A program made the position numbers and the translations under genes. The notes beneath the pieces were generated by a model that was not told the origin of the DNA, searched no databases, and saw only the letters and a program-made list of their open reading frames with translations. 64,000 bases of DNA from Fusibacter ferrireducens (GTDB taxonomy: Bacteria; Bacillota; Clostridia; Peptostreptococcales; Acidaminobacteraceae). Below are positions 17,929-26,867 of the stretch, piece after piece; position 1 is the first letter of the stretch, and every line of letters starts with the position of its first letter. Where the stretch lies: contig NZ_JADKNH010000012.1 of assembly GCF_015352425.1 (NCBI RefSeq), positions 1 through 64,000 on the forward strand. The letters are read 5' to 3'.

Positions 17929-18144
17929 CTATTTGATCAAATATTGAATCCCCGCCACATATTCATCTGGATTTTCAGTGATCCAATCGCCCTTGCGATA
18001 AATTTTTCTCACAGGTCCATCGATCTCATATGGATGTTCTTTAATCCAGTTTTGAATAATATCATGGGTCGTTCCGATTGTCTCAAAAGAACCGACGCGA
18101 ACGATACAAGCCACTTTTGAATGCGCTGGGAGCTCATAAACCTT
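17929..18144 (-). pseudogene. GyrI-like/effector-binding domain remnant
   Basis: On the minus strand an open frame from 18144 to the stop at 17929 encodes VYELPAHSKVACIVRVGSFE, then THDIIQNWIKEHPYEIDGPV and a GDWITENPDEYVAGIQYLI end. This resembles the C-terminal half of GyrI-like small-molecule-binding domains found in AraC and MerR activators. The frame is closed upstream by a TAG at 18145-18147 with no recognisable N-terminal half, so it is 5'-truncated. A shorter protein starting at the in-frame ATG at 18114 is possible but would lack half the domain. Confidence 0.55.
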
Positions 18145-18187
18145 CTAGCTTAGTAGTGGCGTTTTGTTATTTTCAACAAATCTTGTT

Positions 18188-19276
18188 TCAGAGTAACCAC
18201 TGATAGAGAATTGGAATAAAGGCAACAGCAGTTATTAGGCGTGCTAACTGTAACGTACTGATGGTAACAATATCTGCATCTAAGTCCTCCGCTAAAATGA
18301 TCATGGTGGAAATGCCTCCAGGAAGAACACTCATTAACCCAGTTATGTAATCCATTCTAAAAATCTTTGAAAAGATGAAACCAAGAATGATACTGGTCGT
18401 CACAATTAGAACTGTCATCATGAGCATTGGCCATATTAAAGTTCTCATTTGCATAAAGCTCTCTTTTGTAAAGCTTGTGCCTATTACAGCACCCATACCA
18501 ATTTGAGCCCATTCATAGTAACGCACATTTGGCAGTTTAAAGGCAACTGGGGAGAGCGTTTGCAAAAGGGCAATAAAGACAGTAGCACCGAGTAATAACG
18601 CCGCTGGAAAATGGATTTGATAAAACAGAAAAGAGCCTAAACTCCCCACGACTAAAAACCAAATAGAGCTGTATAGCGATCGATTATCTTTGGGCTCTAG
18701 TTCGAGATGAGTGCCTCTTTCTGGGTGTTCATTTTTAATCTCTTGGACTTCATTTTCAGCTGATTTATGACGGTTGATCAAGGGCACAATGATAAATTTG
18801 GATAGAAGTGGCATGATTAAAACGATTGAAAGATATCTAATGAGCTGAAAAGATGAAACCTGTGCCAAATTTGCATTAAAAGAAACCGCTAATACACCAG
18901 CTTCCGCAACGCCACCAGGTATAACTGCTAAAAATGCCGTGTTTTGATCCATGTGACTTACAGCTGTTAAGATGCTACCATATAAAATGGTAATGAAGAC
19001 ATAAGACACAGAAAGGACAACAGCAGGTACGATTGCTTTTAGCAATTGTTTTTGTGCATCTTTATCAAATCTGAGCCCTAGATAGACTCCAAATACCACA
19101 GAAAAGCCCATTTTAAAAAGACTTGGCACTTCTGTGGAAAAGCCGAATGCCTGAATAAGGGTTACTGCGAAGATAGGGCCTACGATCCGACTTGCCGGAA
19201 AATGAACCAATTCAAATAGGCGATATCCGATATAACTTACTACAAAAAGAATAATTAATGACATGATTGAATACAA
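18188..19276 (-). CDS. AbrB-family (PF05145) integral membrane protein
   Basis: 362 aa, about 10-11 membrane helices arranged as two related halves, each with a glycine-rich PGGV/PGGI segment (AVIPGGVAEAG; VLPGGISTMIILAEDLDAD). This is the AbrB duplication family. Despite the name it is not the Bacillus DNA-binding AbrB; its function is poorly defined (sometimes called putative ammonia monooxygenase). A TTG start at 19276 is chosen because GGAGG lies 7 nt upstream on the minus strand; an ATG four codons later lacks that spacing. A charged loop near the middle separates the halves. Confidence 0.8.
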   Translation of the reverse strand: MYSIMSLIILFVVSYIGYRLFELVHFPASRIVGPIFAVTLIQAFGFSTEVPSLFKMGFSVVFGVYLGLRFDKDAQKQLLKAIVPAVVLSVSYVFITILYGSILTAVSHMDQNTAFLAVIPGGVAEAGVLAVSFNANLAQVSSFQLIRYLSIVLIMPLLSKFIIVPLINRHKSAENEVQEIKNEHPERGTHLELEPKDNRSLYSSIWFLVVGSLGSFLFYQIHFPAALLLGATVFIALLQTLSPVAFKLPNVRYYEWAQIGMGAVIGTSFTKESFMQMRTLIWPMLMMTVLIVTTSIILGFIFSKIFRMDYITGLMSVLPGGISTMIILAEDLDADIVTISTLQLARLITAVAFIPILYQWLL

Positions 19277-19348
19277 GTGATTGCCTCCGTTTCTATTGTT
19301 ACTTTACATTATAATCTACTGATGTATTTTTTCAATGATAAAAAGAGC

Positions 19349-19377
19349 TTGAAAAGAAAAACAGAAGTTGGTATAAT
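19349..19377 (+). promoter_or_regulatory. sigma-A promoter of the lacI-type regulator
   Basis: TTGAAA at 19349-19354 and TATAAT at 19372-19377 with a 17-bp spacer. The operator palindrome lies about 14 bp further downstream, so a bound repressor would cover the start of transcription. Confidence 0.8.
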
Positions 19378-19390
19378 AATTTAAAAGTAG

Positions 19391-19404
19391 GGTAAACGTT
19401 TACC
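19391..19404 (+). promoter_or_regulatory. LacI-family operator
   Basis: GGTAAACGTTTACC is a perfect 14-bp palindrome with the central CG typical of LacI/GalR-family operators. It lies between the promoter and start codon of the lacI-type gene, which points to autoregulation and joint control of ribokinase. Confidence 0.85.
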
Positions 19405-19442
19405 TCGATTTCTATTTCTACCTCTAGAAAGGAAAGGCTCAT

Positions 19443-20444
19443 TTGAAAGTGACTATAAAAGATATTGCTCGGATGGCAGATGTTTCAACTGCAACGGTTT
19501 CAAAGGTAATCAACAAAAAAGATTCCAAAATCTCTCAGAAGACTCGAGACCGCATTTTTAGAATCATAGAAGAAACAGGTTATGTACCCAATCGTGTGGC
19601 AAGTAGCATGATTACCAAAAAGACCAAAAGTATCGGACTCGTAATTCCGAATATAGCCAATCCCTTTTTCCCTGAAGTGGCAAGGGGTGCTGAAGACAAA
19701 GCAAGTGAAGCAGGTTACAGTCTGATTTTGTGCAACACAGATGATGATATGAAAAAAGAGGATGCTTATATCGCCATGTTACAAGAGAAAATGGTGGATG
19801 GTATCATTTTTACAGCATCCAGCAGGCGTTTGAAGGTCAGTGATTCATTGAAAAACATCAATGTTCCGATTGTCCTGTTAGACCGTGAAATGGAAGGCCT
19901 TCAGGTTCAGGGTAAAATTATGGTGGACAATATTTCCGGAGCGTATGAAGCTGTAAAGTATATGATGGATAAGGGTTATACTAAAGTCATTCATCTCAGC
20001 GGGCCTGCCGCAAGCACACCGGCGCGACATAGGATTGAAGGCTATAAAAAGGCACTTAAAGCATTCGGATATCAAGAAGATGATCACATTGTCATCGAAG
20101 GCGATTACACCAGTGAATCTGGATACGAGCGCATAGAATTGGCAATAAAACAGGGCATTGATTTTAATGGCGTTTTTTGTGGAAATGACTTAATTGCCAT
20201 GGGAGTGCTCAAAGCCTTAAAGGCAAATGGCAAAATTGTACCTTATGAAGTGGGTGTTATTGGATTTGATGACATCTACTTGGCGAGAATGATACAGCCT
20301 GAACTCACAACGGTGAGTCAACCCAAATACCTTATGGGCTATAAGATTGCAGAACTTTTGATTCAGATCCTCAATCGTGCTGAGATTGAAAGCAGTGAGG
20401 CTGTTTTAAAAACAGAGTTGATTATACGTGATACGACAAAATAG
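19443..20444 (+). CDS. LacI-family transcriptional regulator (RbsR-like)
   Basis: 333 aa, full family length. N-terminal HTH (TIKDIARMADVSTATVSKVI) and hinge, followed by a periplasmic-binding-protein-like effector domain (SIGLVIPNIANPFFPEVARG; NGVFCGNDLIAMGVLKAL; VGVIGFDDI). TTG start with AGGAAAGG upstream. Ribokinase follows after 41 nt, so ribose or a related sugar is the likely inducer. No ribose transporter genes are in the window. The operator is at 19391-19404. Confidence 0.9.
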   Translation: MKVTIKDIARMADVSTATVSKVINKKDSKISQKTRDRIFRIIEETGYVPNRVASSMITKKTKSIGLVIPNIANPFFPEVARGAEDKASEAGYSLILCNTDDDMKKEDAYIAMLQEKMVDGIIFTASSRRLKVSDSLKNINVPIVLLDREMEGLQVQGKIMVDNISGAYEAVKYMMDKGYTKVIHLSGPAASTPARHRIEGYKKALKAFGYQEDDHIVIEGDYTSESGYERIELAIKQGIDFNGVFCGNDLIAMGVLKALKANGKIVPYEVGVIGFDDIYLARMIQPELTTVSQPKYLMGYKIAELLIQILNRAEIESSEAVLKTELIIRDTTK

Positions 20445-20485
20445 AGTTATTTAGAGAGCGTTATGATGATAGAAAGGACGGTTAT

Positions 20486-21391
20486 ATGAAAAAGGTCAGT
20501 GTATTGGGAAGCTTAAATATGGATTTAGTGACACGTGTTCATAAAACGCCAGTGGTAGGAGAAACGGTTCTAGGAGAAGGGTTTGTCCAAATTCCCGGGG
20601 GGAAAGGTGCCAATCAAGCAGCCACAATTGGTAGATTGGGTGGCAATGTTTCGATGATCGGCAGGGTAGGAGAGGATGAGTTTGGGAAGCAATTGATGGA
20701 GAGTCTTAACCATGACCATGTGGATACAAAATATGTGTTGAAATCAAAATCCGCGCCCACAGGAACAGCACTGATCATGGTTAATGAGAGTGGGGATAAT
20801 TCTATCGTAGTCATTCCGGGAGCAAATTTTGAACTTTCAACACAAGATGTTTCAGAGCAAATACTAGAGGGCGACTATCTGGTTGCACAATTAGAAGTAC
20901 CGCTTGAAATCATAGAAAAAAGTTTTGAGATGGCAAAACAGAAAGGCATTACCACTGTTTTAAATCCTGCCCCTGCAAAGGCGTTATCCCCTTCTATTTT
21001 AAGGCATGTGGACATATTAATTCCTAACGAGACAGAGTTTAAGTTGTTGACAGGCTGTGATCCGAAAAATGAAGACATGCTGGATCAAGGGGTAAGTGAC
21101 TTGATTGCACTGGGCACTAAAAAAATATTGATCACCCTAGGTGAGCGAGGTGCAGTTTTATGTGATGGGGTTACAAAGACCTATTTCAAAGCACAAAAAG
21201 TTGCTCCTGTGGATACAACTGCCGCTGGGGATAGCTTTATAGGCGGATTGCTTTTTGCCTTGTCAAAAGGTGAGTCTCTGGATAGAAGCATTAACTTTGG
21301 AACCTTAGTGGCGGCGATTACTGTGACAAGAGCAGGAGCGCAGAGTTCATTGCCAACTTGGGCAGAAGTGGTTGAAAAGTTTGGTGTATAA
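20486..21391 (+). CDS. rbsK: ribokinase
   Basis: 301 aa PfkB-family kinase, usual ribokinase length. The N-terminal KVSVLGSLNMDLVTRV strand, the GGKGANQA substrate-binding motif (about 40) and the C-terminal DTTAAGDSFIGG motif with the catalytic Asp are intact. It phosphorylates D-ribose to ribose 5-phosphate in the cytoplasm. It sits directly after a LacI-type regulator and shares its promoter. Other PfkB sugars cannot be fully excluded, but the motifs favour ribose. Confidence 0.9.
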   Translation: MKKVSVLGSLNMDLVTRVHKTPVVGETVLGEGFVQIPGGKGANQAATIGRLGGNVSMIGRVGEDEFGKQLMESLNHDHVDTKYVLKSKSAPTGTALIMVNESGDNSIVVIPGANFELSTQDVSEQILEGDYLVAQLEVPLEIIEKSFEMAKQKGITTVLNPAPAKALSPSILRHVDILIPNETEFKLLTGCDPKNEDMLDQGVSDLIALGTKKILITLGERGAVLCDGVTKTYFKAQKVAPVDTTAAGDSFIGGLLFALSKGESLDRSINFGTLVAAITVTRAGAQSSLPTWAEVVEKFGV

Positions 21392-21416
21392 ATCGTAATG
21401 ATGGATCTTAAAACAA

Positions 21417-21445
21417 TTGACATCACAATTTTACTGTGCTAAGAT
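21417..21445 (+). promoter_or_regulatory. sigma-A promoter of the riboflavin operon
   Basis: TTGACA at 21417-21422 and TAAGAT at 21440-21445 with a 17-bp spacer, ending 16 nt before the FMN aptamer. Confidence 0.8.
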
Positions 21446-21461
21446 GTCAGTAATTTAATAG

Positions 21462-21570
21462 AATCTTCAGGGCAGGGTGAGATTCCCTACCGGTGGTATA
21501 GCCCACGAGCCGCAAGGTATGATTCGGTGTAATTCCGAGGCCGACAGTAAAGTCTGGATGAAAGAAGATT
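21462..21570 (+). ncRNA. FMN riboswitch (RFN element)
   Basis: The closing helix pairs AATCTTC with GAAGATT. The conserved RFN core is present in order: AGGGCAGGGTGAGATTCCC, TACCGGTGGTATAGCCCACG, AGCCGC, GATTCGGTGTAATTCCGAGG, CCGACAGTAAAGTCTGGATG. It binds FMN and normally represses downstream riboflavin synthesis genes by promoting termination. The rib operon begins 494 nt later. The leader is unusually long because three family 1 repeats separate two terminators. Confidence 0.96.
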
Positions 21571-21636
21571 AAAGATTTCATAGTGTTTTTCATGAAGTTA
21601 AATATGGATGGCATTATGATTATTTTAAGAACAAGC

Positions 21637-21669
21637 TCTGAAATGGTAATCCGTTTCAGAGTTTTTTTA
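21637..21669 (+). terminator. first terminator of the rib leader
   Basis: CTCTGAAA pairs with TTTCAGAG (with GG/CC extension inside), followed by seven T residues. It lies 66 nt after the FMN aptamer and is the most likely riboswitch-controlled terminator. Confidence 0.8.
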
Positions 21670-21673
21670 AAAT

Positions 21674-21980
21674 AACAAGGTTTGAGCCAAAATATTTTCT
21701 CCGAGGCACCAATCGGGAAAATAGTCAGCGAAAATCGTTTTGCGACATCAGGAGATGCGCCAAATGTTGCTCAATGCAACAAGGTTTGAGCCAAAATATT
21801 TTCTCCGAGGCACTAATCGGGAAAATAGTCAACGAAAATCGTTTTGGATTATCGTGAGATGCGCCAAATGTTGCTCAATGCAACAAGATTTGAGCCAAAA
21901 GGTTTACCCGAGGCACCAATCGGGAAAACTGTCAGCGAAAATCGTTTTGGATCATCGTGAGATGCGCCAAATGTTGCTCA
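21674..21980 (+). repeat. family 1 repeats, three tandem copies in the rib leader
   Basis: Copies at 21674-21776, 21777-21880 and 21881-21980 (period 103-104 bp). Each begins (C/T)AACAAGRTTTGAGCC, contains GGGAAAA..GTCA(G/A)CGAAAATCG and ends GCGCCAAATGTTGCTCA. The inner part differs from the copies elsewhere in the window, so this is a subfamily. The third copy has a small deletion near its left third. The array starts directly after the T-run of the terminator at 21637-21669. An open frame crosses the array but has no ribosome binding site and simply follows the repeat period. Confidence 0.9.
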
Positions 21981-21995
21981 ACCCGTAGTAGAACC

Positions 21996-22027
21996 AAAGC
22001 CCTGATTGGATTCAGGGCTTTTTTTTG
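21996..22027 (+). terminator. second terminator of the rib leader
   Basis: AAAGCCCTGA pairs with TCAGGGCTTT around a short loop, followed by eight T residues. It ends 24 nt before the ribD ribosome binding site, so any transcript reaching ribD must pass it as well as the first terminator. Confidence 0.85.
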
Positions 22028-22063
22028 ATGAATTTATTCTCAAAACTCAAGTAGGAGGGCACA

Positions 22064-23197
22064 ATGACACATGAACATTATATGAAAATTGCTTTGGAAC
22101 TTGCTATTCAAGGTCTCGGAAGGGTCCGGCCAAATCCAATGGTCGGTGCAGTGATTGTAAATGAAAACAAGATCATCGGAAAGGGGTATCATGAAAAATT
22201 TGGTGAACCGCATGCTGAAATCAACGCACTTAGAAGCTGTGTAGATGAAGTCAAAGGGGCGACACTTTATGTGACTTTGGAACCTTGCTGTCATTACGGC
22301 AAGACACCGCCTTGTACAGAAGCCATCATAAGAAGCGGCATTAAACGTGTGGTCATTGGTACAAGAGACCCAAATCCCTTGGTCAGTGGCAAAGGCATAG
22401 AGATACTTAAGACGCAAGGCATTGAAGTCGTTGAAGCTATTTTGCAGGAAGAATGTATGATGGTCAATCGTTTTTTCTTCCACCACATGAAGATGAAGAT
22501 GCCCTATGTGGCAATGAAATACGCCATGACTGCGGACGGTAAGATTGCCACTAAAACAGGCGAATCCAAGTGGATTTCTGGTGAAGGATCAAGGCGTTAT
22601 GTTCAGCAGCTGAGGCGGCAATATCAAGGCATTATGGTGGGGATTGGAACCGTGATCAAGGATAATCCGCTTTTAACATACAAAGCAGACTTAAATCAGA
22701 GTCCGATCCGAATTATTTGTGATAGCCAGTTGAGAATGCCATTGACTTCACAAATAGCAGAGACGGCAAAGCACATAAAAACCTATGTCGTTTTTTCAAA
22801 GGAATTAAGTGAAACTCGCACAGGTCTTTCTAAACGAAAAGCACTAGAGCGCAAAGGTTTTTGTTTACTGGATGTGCCTGCAAAGGCAGGACATCTTGAT
22901 TTGAGTTTGGCATTTAGAGCACTGGGAGCACTCGGCATACAAAGTGTATTGGTGGAAGGGGGGAGTACTTTAAATGAAGCAGTTATACGTAAAGGTCTAG
23001 CCCAGTATCTATATACTTTTATAGGCTCAAAGATATTGGGTGGACATGAGGCCCTCACACCAATTGGTGGTAATGGCGTGGAATCAATGAGTGACGCAAG
23101 GGCACTTGATCTCGTCAAAATTAAAAAAATAGAGGAGGATGTTTTATTGGAGTATCGATTTAGAAAGGAAACAGGGCAATGTTTACTGGCATTATAG
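22064..23197 (+). CDS. ribD: riboflavin biosynthesis deaminase/reductase RibD
   Basis: 377 aa bifunctional enzyme. The N-terminal zinc deaminase has HAEINAL and PCCHYGKTPPCTEA; the C-terminal reductase domain has the TADGKIATKTGESKWISG region. It converts 2,5-diamino-6-ribosylamino-pyrimidinone phosphate to the reduced, deaminated intermediate. The start has GTAGGAGGG. First gene of the operon, under FMN riboswitch control, and overlaps ribE by 19 nt. Confidence 0.95.
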   Translation: MTHEHYMKIALELAIQGLGRVRPNPMVGAVIVNENKIIGKGYHEKFGEPHAEINALRSCVDEVKGATLYVTLEPCCHYGKTPPCTEAIIRSGIKRVVIGTRDPNPLVSGKGIEILKTQGIEVVEAILQEECMMVNRFFFHHMKMKMPYVAMKYAMTADGKIATKTGESKWISGEGSRRYVQQLRRQYQGIMVGIGTVIKDNPLLTYKADLNQSPIRIICDSQLRMPLTSQIAETAKHIKTYVVFSKELSETRTGLSKRKALERKGFCLLDVPAKAGHLDLSLAFRALGALGIQSVLVEGGSTLNEAVIRKGLAQYLYTFIGSKILGGHEALTPIGGNGVESMSDARALDLVKIKKIEEDVLLEYRFRKETGQCLLAL

Positions 23198-23814
23198 AAG
23201 AACTTGGCAATGTTAAGAGTATGTTTACTGGCAATACAGTTTCAAGGCTAGAAATAGAGGGGCGTAAGGTCCTTACGGATATTCGTCAGGGGGACAGCAT
23301 TGCTGTAAATGGCGTCTGTCTCACTGTGACGCAATTTAGCGCTACAACAATGGTGGCAGATGTTATGAATGAAACGTTAAAGTATTCCAATTTGGGCAAA
23401 TTGAGATGTGGCGATGTGGTGAATTTAGAGCGGGCAATGAGAGCGGATGGCAGATTTGGAGGTCACATGGTCTCCGGTCACGTGGACGCGGTTGGAGAGA
23501 TAGCGACGATAAAAAGGGATGGCATCGCCACTGTGTACACCTTTAAAACACCGGAAAAACTCATGCGATACATCGTTAAGAAGGGTTCTATTGCAATTGA
23601 TGGCATTTCATTGACGGTGACGCATACAACATCAAGCCATTTCTCTGTGAGTATTATTCCCCATACGTTATCTCAAACAACATTGAGCTACAAGCAGATC
23701 GGTGAGACGGTTAACCTTGAAGCGGACATGGTGGGCAAATATATCGAACACTTTCTATTTAGACAGAAGGACAATGTCCTTACGCAAGCGTTTTTAATGG
23801 AGCATGGCTTTTAA
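23179..23814 (+). CDS. ribE: riboflavin synthase alpha chain
   Basis: 211 aa with the diagnostic start MFTGIIEELG and two similar lumazine-binding halves (GDSIAVNGVCLTVT and GSIAIDGISLTVT). It dismutates two molecules of 6,7-dimethyl-8-ribityllumazine to riboflavin. The start lies inside the end of ribD, giving translational coupling. Confidence 0.95.
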   Translation: MFTGIIEELGNVKSMFTGNTVSRLEIEGRKVLTDIRQGDSIAVNGVCLTVTQFSATTMVADVMNETLKYSNLGKLRCGDVVNLERAMRADGRFGGHMVSGHVDAVGEIATIKRDGIATVYTFKTPEKLMRYIVKKGSIAIDGISLTVTHTTSSHFSVSIIPHTLSQTTLSYKQIGETVNLEADMVGKYIEHFLFRQKDNVLTQAFLMEHGF

Positions 23815-23854
23815 GAGTTAAAAGCTTAAGTAAAACATAAAAAGGAGAATGACA

Positions 23855-25048
23855 ATGTATAATTTTGACTCAGTAGAAGATGCACTGGAGGCTTTAAAAA
23901 GAGGTGAAATGATTATCGTGACAGATGATGCCAATCGAGAAAATGAGGGGGATCTCATCTGTGCGGCAGAATTCGCCACAACAGAAAACGTGACTTTTAT
24001 GGCGACTTACGGGAGAGGCCTAATTTGCATGCCCATGAGCCGAGAAATTGCAAATCGACTCAATTTATCAGAGATGGTCACGCACAATACGGATGTGCAT
24101 GGGACGGCTTTTACAGTTTCAATAGATCATATCCAAACCACCACAGGCATATCTGCAATTGAACGGGGAATAACGGCAAGAGCATGTGTTGATCCCAACG
24201 CTAAGCCTGAAGATTTTAGGAGACCGGGACATATGTTTCCACTGCGTTCTAAGCCAAATGGTGTCTTAGAACGCAACGGTCATACTGAAGCCACTGTGGA
24301 TTTAATGAAGTTGGCAGGTTTGAGCCCTTGTGGGCTGTGCTGTGAGATGATGAACGACCGAGGAGAAATGATGCGCGCTTCTGAACTCATGACCTTTTCT
24401 AGAACACATCACCTCAAGTTTATTACGATTAAAGCACTGCAACATTACAGAAAACGTCAAGAGAAACTTGTGGCAAGCATTTCTGTGACAAAAATGCCCA
24501 CAAAATACGGCGAGTTTATGGCACATAGTTATATCAATTTATTGAATGGTGAACATCATGTGGCATTGGTAAAAGGGCATATAAGTAGTGATTCGCCAGT
24601 ACTCTGTAGAGTCCACTCTGAGTGTCTTACAGGAGATGCATTTGGATCTGCAAGATGCGATTGTGGTGAGCAATTGTCAAGGGCAATGGAGGTTATAGAA
24701 AGTGCTGGAATGGGGGTTTTGCTCTATTTAAGACAAGAGGGGAGAGGCATAGGTCTTGTGAATAAATTGAAGGCATATGCACTTCAAGATCAGGGGATGG
24801 ACACTGTGGAAGCAAACTTGGCGCTGGGATTTCAAGAGGATGAACGCGACTATGCTATAGGTGCACAAATTTTAAGAGATTTAGGGGTTAGAAAGCTCGA
24901 TCTTTTAACCAATAATCCCCTTAAAATAGAGGGATTAAGCGCCTATGGCATCGAAGTGGTTCGAAGAACGCCGCTTCGAATCAAATCCACAATTCACGAT
25001 GCTTTTTACTTAGAAACTAAAAAAAATAAAATGGGACACTTACTTTAA
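23855..25048 (+). CDS. ribBA: bifunctional DHBP synthase / GTP cyclohydrolase II RibBA
   Basis: 397 aa from the ATG at 23855, which has GGAG 7 nt upstream; an ATG two codons earlier is too close. The N-terminal half is 3,4-dihydroxy-2-butanone 4-phosphate synthase ([16 protein letters not shown] acid/metal site; RPGHMFPL). The C-terminal half is GTP cyclohydrolase II ([19 protein letters not shown] zinc cysteines; RQEGRGIGL). It supplies both precursors of riboflavin from ribulose 5-phosphate and GTP. Confidence 0.95.
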   Translation: MYNFDSVEDALEALKRGEMIIVTDDANRENEGDLICAAEFATTENVTFMATYGRGLICMPMSREIANRLNLSEMVTHNTDVHGTAFTVSIDHIQTTTGISAIERGITARACVDPNAKPEDFRRPGHMFPLRSKPNGVLERNGHTEATVDLMKLAGLSPCGLCCEMMNDRGEMMRASELMTFSRTHHLKFITIKALQHYRKRQEKLVASISVTKMPTKYGEFMAHSYINLLNGEHHVALVKGHISSDSPVLCRVHSECLTGDAFGSARCDCGEQLSRAMEVIESAGMGVLLYLRQEGRGIGLVNKLKAYALQDQGMDTVEANLALGFQEDERDYAIGAQILRDLGVRKLDLLTNNPLKIEGLSAYGIEVVRRTPLRIKSTIHDAFYLETKKNKMGHLL

Positions 25049-25067
25049 AACATAGGGAGAGAATATA

Positions 25068-25535
25068 ATGAAAAAAATTGAAGGACAATTAATTGCTAAA
25101 GAAATGAAAATAGGTATTGTTGCATCTAGATTCAATGAGTTTATCGTGTCTAAATTATTAGAGGGCTCAATGGATGCTTTGACAAGACATGGTGTAGATT
25201 GTGATCAAATTGCTGTTGCATGGGTCCCAGGCGCATTTGAAATGCCGCTTATTGCCGCGCAACTGGCAAAGACCAAAAACTATGATGCCATAATTTGCTT
25301 AGGTGCTGTCATCAGGGGAGCGACTTCACATTATGATTTGGTTTGCAGTGAAGTGGCTAAAGGCATAGCTACTGTTTCGCTCAACGAAGGCATTCCTGTC
25401 ATGTTTGGTGTTGTTACAACTGATAATATTGAACAAGCGATTGAGAGAGCGGGAACAAAATCCGGCAATAAAGGATTTGACGTTGCGGTGAGTGCCATTG
25501 AAATGGTGAATCTGATCAGAGGAATTAATTCTTAA
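25068..25535 (+). CDS. ribH: 6,7-dimethyl-8-ribityllumazine synthase
   Basis: 155 aa. [27 protein letters not shown] and [15 protein letters not shown] with the catalytic His are all present. It joins the RibBA and RibD branch products to form the lumazine substrate of RibE. Last gene of the operon; GGGAGAG precedes the start. No clear terminator was seen before the next gene. Confidence 0.96.
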   Translation: MKKIEGQLIAKEMKIGIVASRFNEFIVSKLLEGSMDALTRHGVDCDQIAVAWVPGAFEMPLIAAQLAKTKNYDAIICLGAVIRGATSHYDLVCSEVAKGIATVSLNEGIPVMFGVVTTDNIEQAIERAGTKSGNKGFDVAVSAIEMVNLIRGINS

Positions 25536-25620
25536 AGTAATAAAAAACGGGTATAGGGGGTATATATGAGACGATTGTAAACTTAAGGCATGGCTTTTAT
25601 GCGAAAAAGAGGTGTTGTAG

Positions 25621-26697
25621 ATGGAAAAGTTGACCCAAAACCAAAGAATTCACGCAATTGTTTTTCAAGAAAATTTAGATCGCATTTTAAAAATAGGCGG
25701 TATATTTACTATTGTGGAAATAATCGATTTGATTCTTTCGTTGATGGGCGTTTTTCACGATGATATAAAAGTTTATATCCTAATTGTTCTTGCGATCCAC
25801 TTTGTGCTTTTGCCGATCATTTACTATCAAAAGAAACTATATTATGTTCACATTAGATTGAATGCCATTCTTGAAAAAGTTTATTTTGTCTCTGTTATGA
25901 CATGGGGAACTGCATTTACAGTGCTAAACCAAATTAAGCAGGGGAATTTGACAACTTTTGCGCTTGTACTTGTGGTGTTGTCCATGGTGGTCACCATGAG
26001 ATCGGAATACACAACGCTATTGATGGGGCTCAATAATGTGATATTTCTTTCAATAGGCAACTTGCTTTATGAGGAAACTTATTTTACAACGGATATTATG
26101 TTTACGTCTATTATGTACACGGTTATAGCCATCAGCTTGTCAAGACAATTTGACAAGCAGAGATTTGAAATTAAAAGAAATCACATTATGCTCCAAGAGC
26201 AAAATGAGAAACTCGAAAATCTTGCCATTAGAGACTCTATGACGCAGCTTTACAACAATGCCTATATTCACGATTTTATCGATAAATCCATCAAATACTG
26301 TAATACGCAAAAGGGACCTCTTTGCATATTGATATTGGACATTGATGATTTTAAACAGATTAATGACACCTATGGTCATCTCTTTGGTGATGAAGTGATT
26401 AAATCCATTGCAAGCATGCTCAAATATCGCTCTAGAGAGGGCGATATTGTGGGGCGATATGGCGGTGAAGAATTCATGATTGTCATGCCTCATATCCATA
26501 ATGATATTACTGCCAAAATTGCAGATCGCTTTAGGGTTGGCGTGGAAGAACTTGTATTTTCAAAGGATGTGAAAGTAACTGTGAGTATTGGTGGTGCGTG
26601 TTTAGAAGAACATACGGCGATGGAATTAATTGAATTAGCAGATAAAAATTTGTATGAGGCTAAAAGAAGAGGTAAAAATAGAGTGGTTATAAGCTGA
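25621..26697 (+). CDS. membrane diguanylate cyclase (GGDEF)
   Basis: 358 aa. The N-terminal 190 residues hold about six membrane helices without a recognised sensor domain. A short coiled linker (about 185-200) leads to a GGDEF domain: active site GRYGGEEF and an upstream inhibitory I-site REGD five residues before it, plus DIDDFKQINDTYGHLFGD. It is predicted to make c-di-GMP with product inhibition. It lies 85 nt after ribH, and its own promoter was not identified. Confidence 0.9.
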   Translation: MEKLTQNQRIHAIVFQENLDRILKIGGIFTIVEIIDLILSLMGVFHDDIKVYILIVLAIHFVLLPIIYYQKKLYYVHIRLNAILEKVYFVSVMTWGTAFTVLNQIKQGNLTTFALVLVVLSMVVTMRSEYTTLLMGLNNVIFLSIGNLLYEETYFTTDIMFTSIMYTVIAISLSRQFDKQRFEIKRNHIMLQEQNEKLENLAIRDSMTQLYNNAYIHDFIDKSIKYCNTQKGPLCILILDIDDFKQINDTYGHLFGDEVIKSIASMLKYRSREGDIVGRYGGEEFMIVMPHIHNDITAKIADRFRVGVEELVFSKDVKVTVSIGGACLEEHTAMELIELADKNLYEAKRRGKNRVVIS

Positions 26698-26731
26698 AGG
26701 CGCCTTTAGTATAGCCAATAACAGGGCGGCG

Positions 26732-26760
26732 TTGACAGGAAAAAAAATATAAAATATAAT
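26732..26760 (+). promoter_or_regulatory. sigma-A promoter of the AraC-type regulator
   Basis: TTGACA at 26732-26737 and TATAAT at 26755-26760 with a 17-bp spacer; both hexamers match consensus perfectly. The Fur-type palindrome follows after 9 bp. Confidence 0.85.
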
Positions 26761-26769
26761 ACTGATAAA

Positions 26770-26784
26770 TGATAATGGTTATCA
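26770..26784 (+). promoter_or_regulatory. Fur-type iron box
   Basis: TGATAATGGTTATCA is a near-perfect 7-1-7 inverted repeat that matches the Fur family consensus TGATAATNATTATCA at all but one position. It overlaps the expected transcription start, a classical repression position. Confidence 0.75.
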
Positions 26785-26867
26785 ATTTCGAAAATCAAAC
26801 ACTGTTGTCATCCAATCAACGGAACGATTTATGAATGGATAAATTTATTATTTATGGGGTATTAGAG

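Noticed and set aside
18188-19276. Annotation as the AbrB transition-state DNA-binding regulator
   Set aside because: The protein is an integral membrane protein of about ten helices; only the family name is shared.
21674-21980. Repeat array resembling a CRISPR
   Set aside because: The units are 103-104 bp and run directly into one another with no unique spacers, and no cas genes are near.
21740-21988. 82-codon open frame through the rib leader repeats
   Set aside because: It merely follows the repeat unit, has no ribosome binding site and no recognisable protein character.
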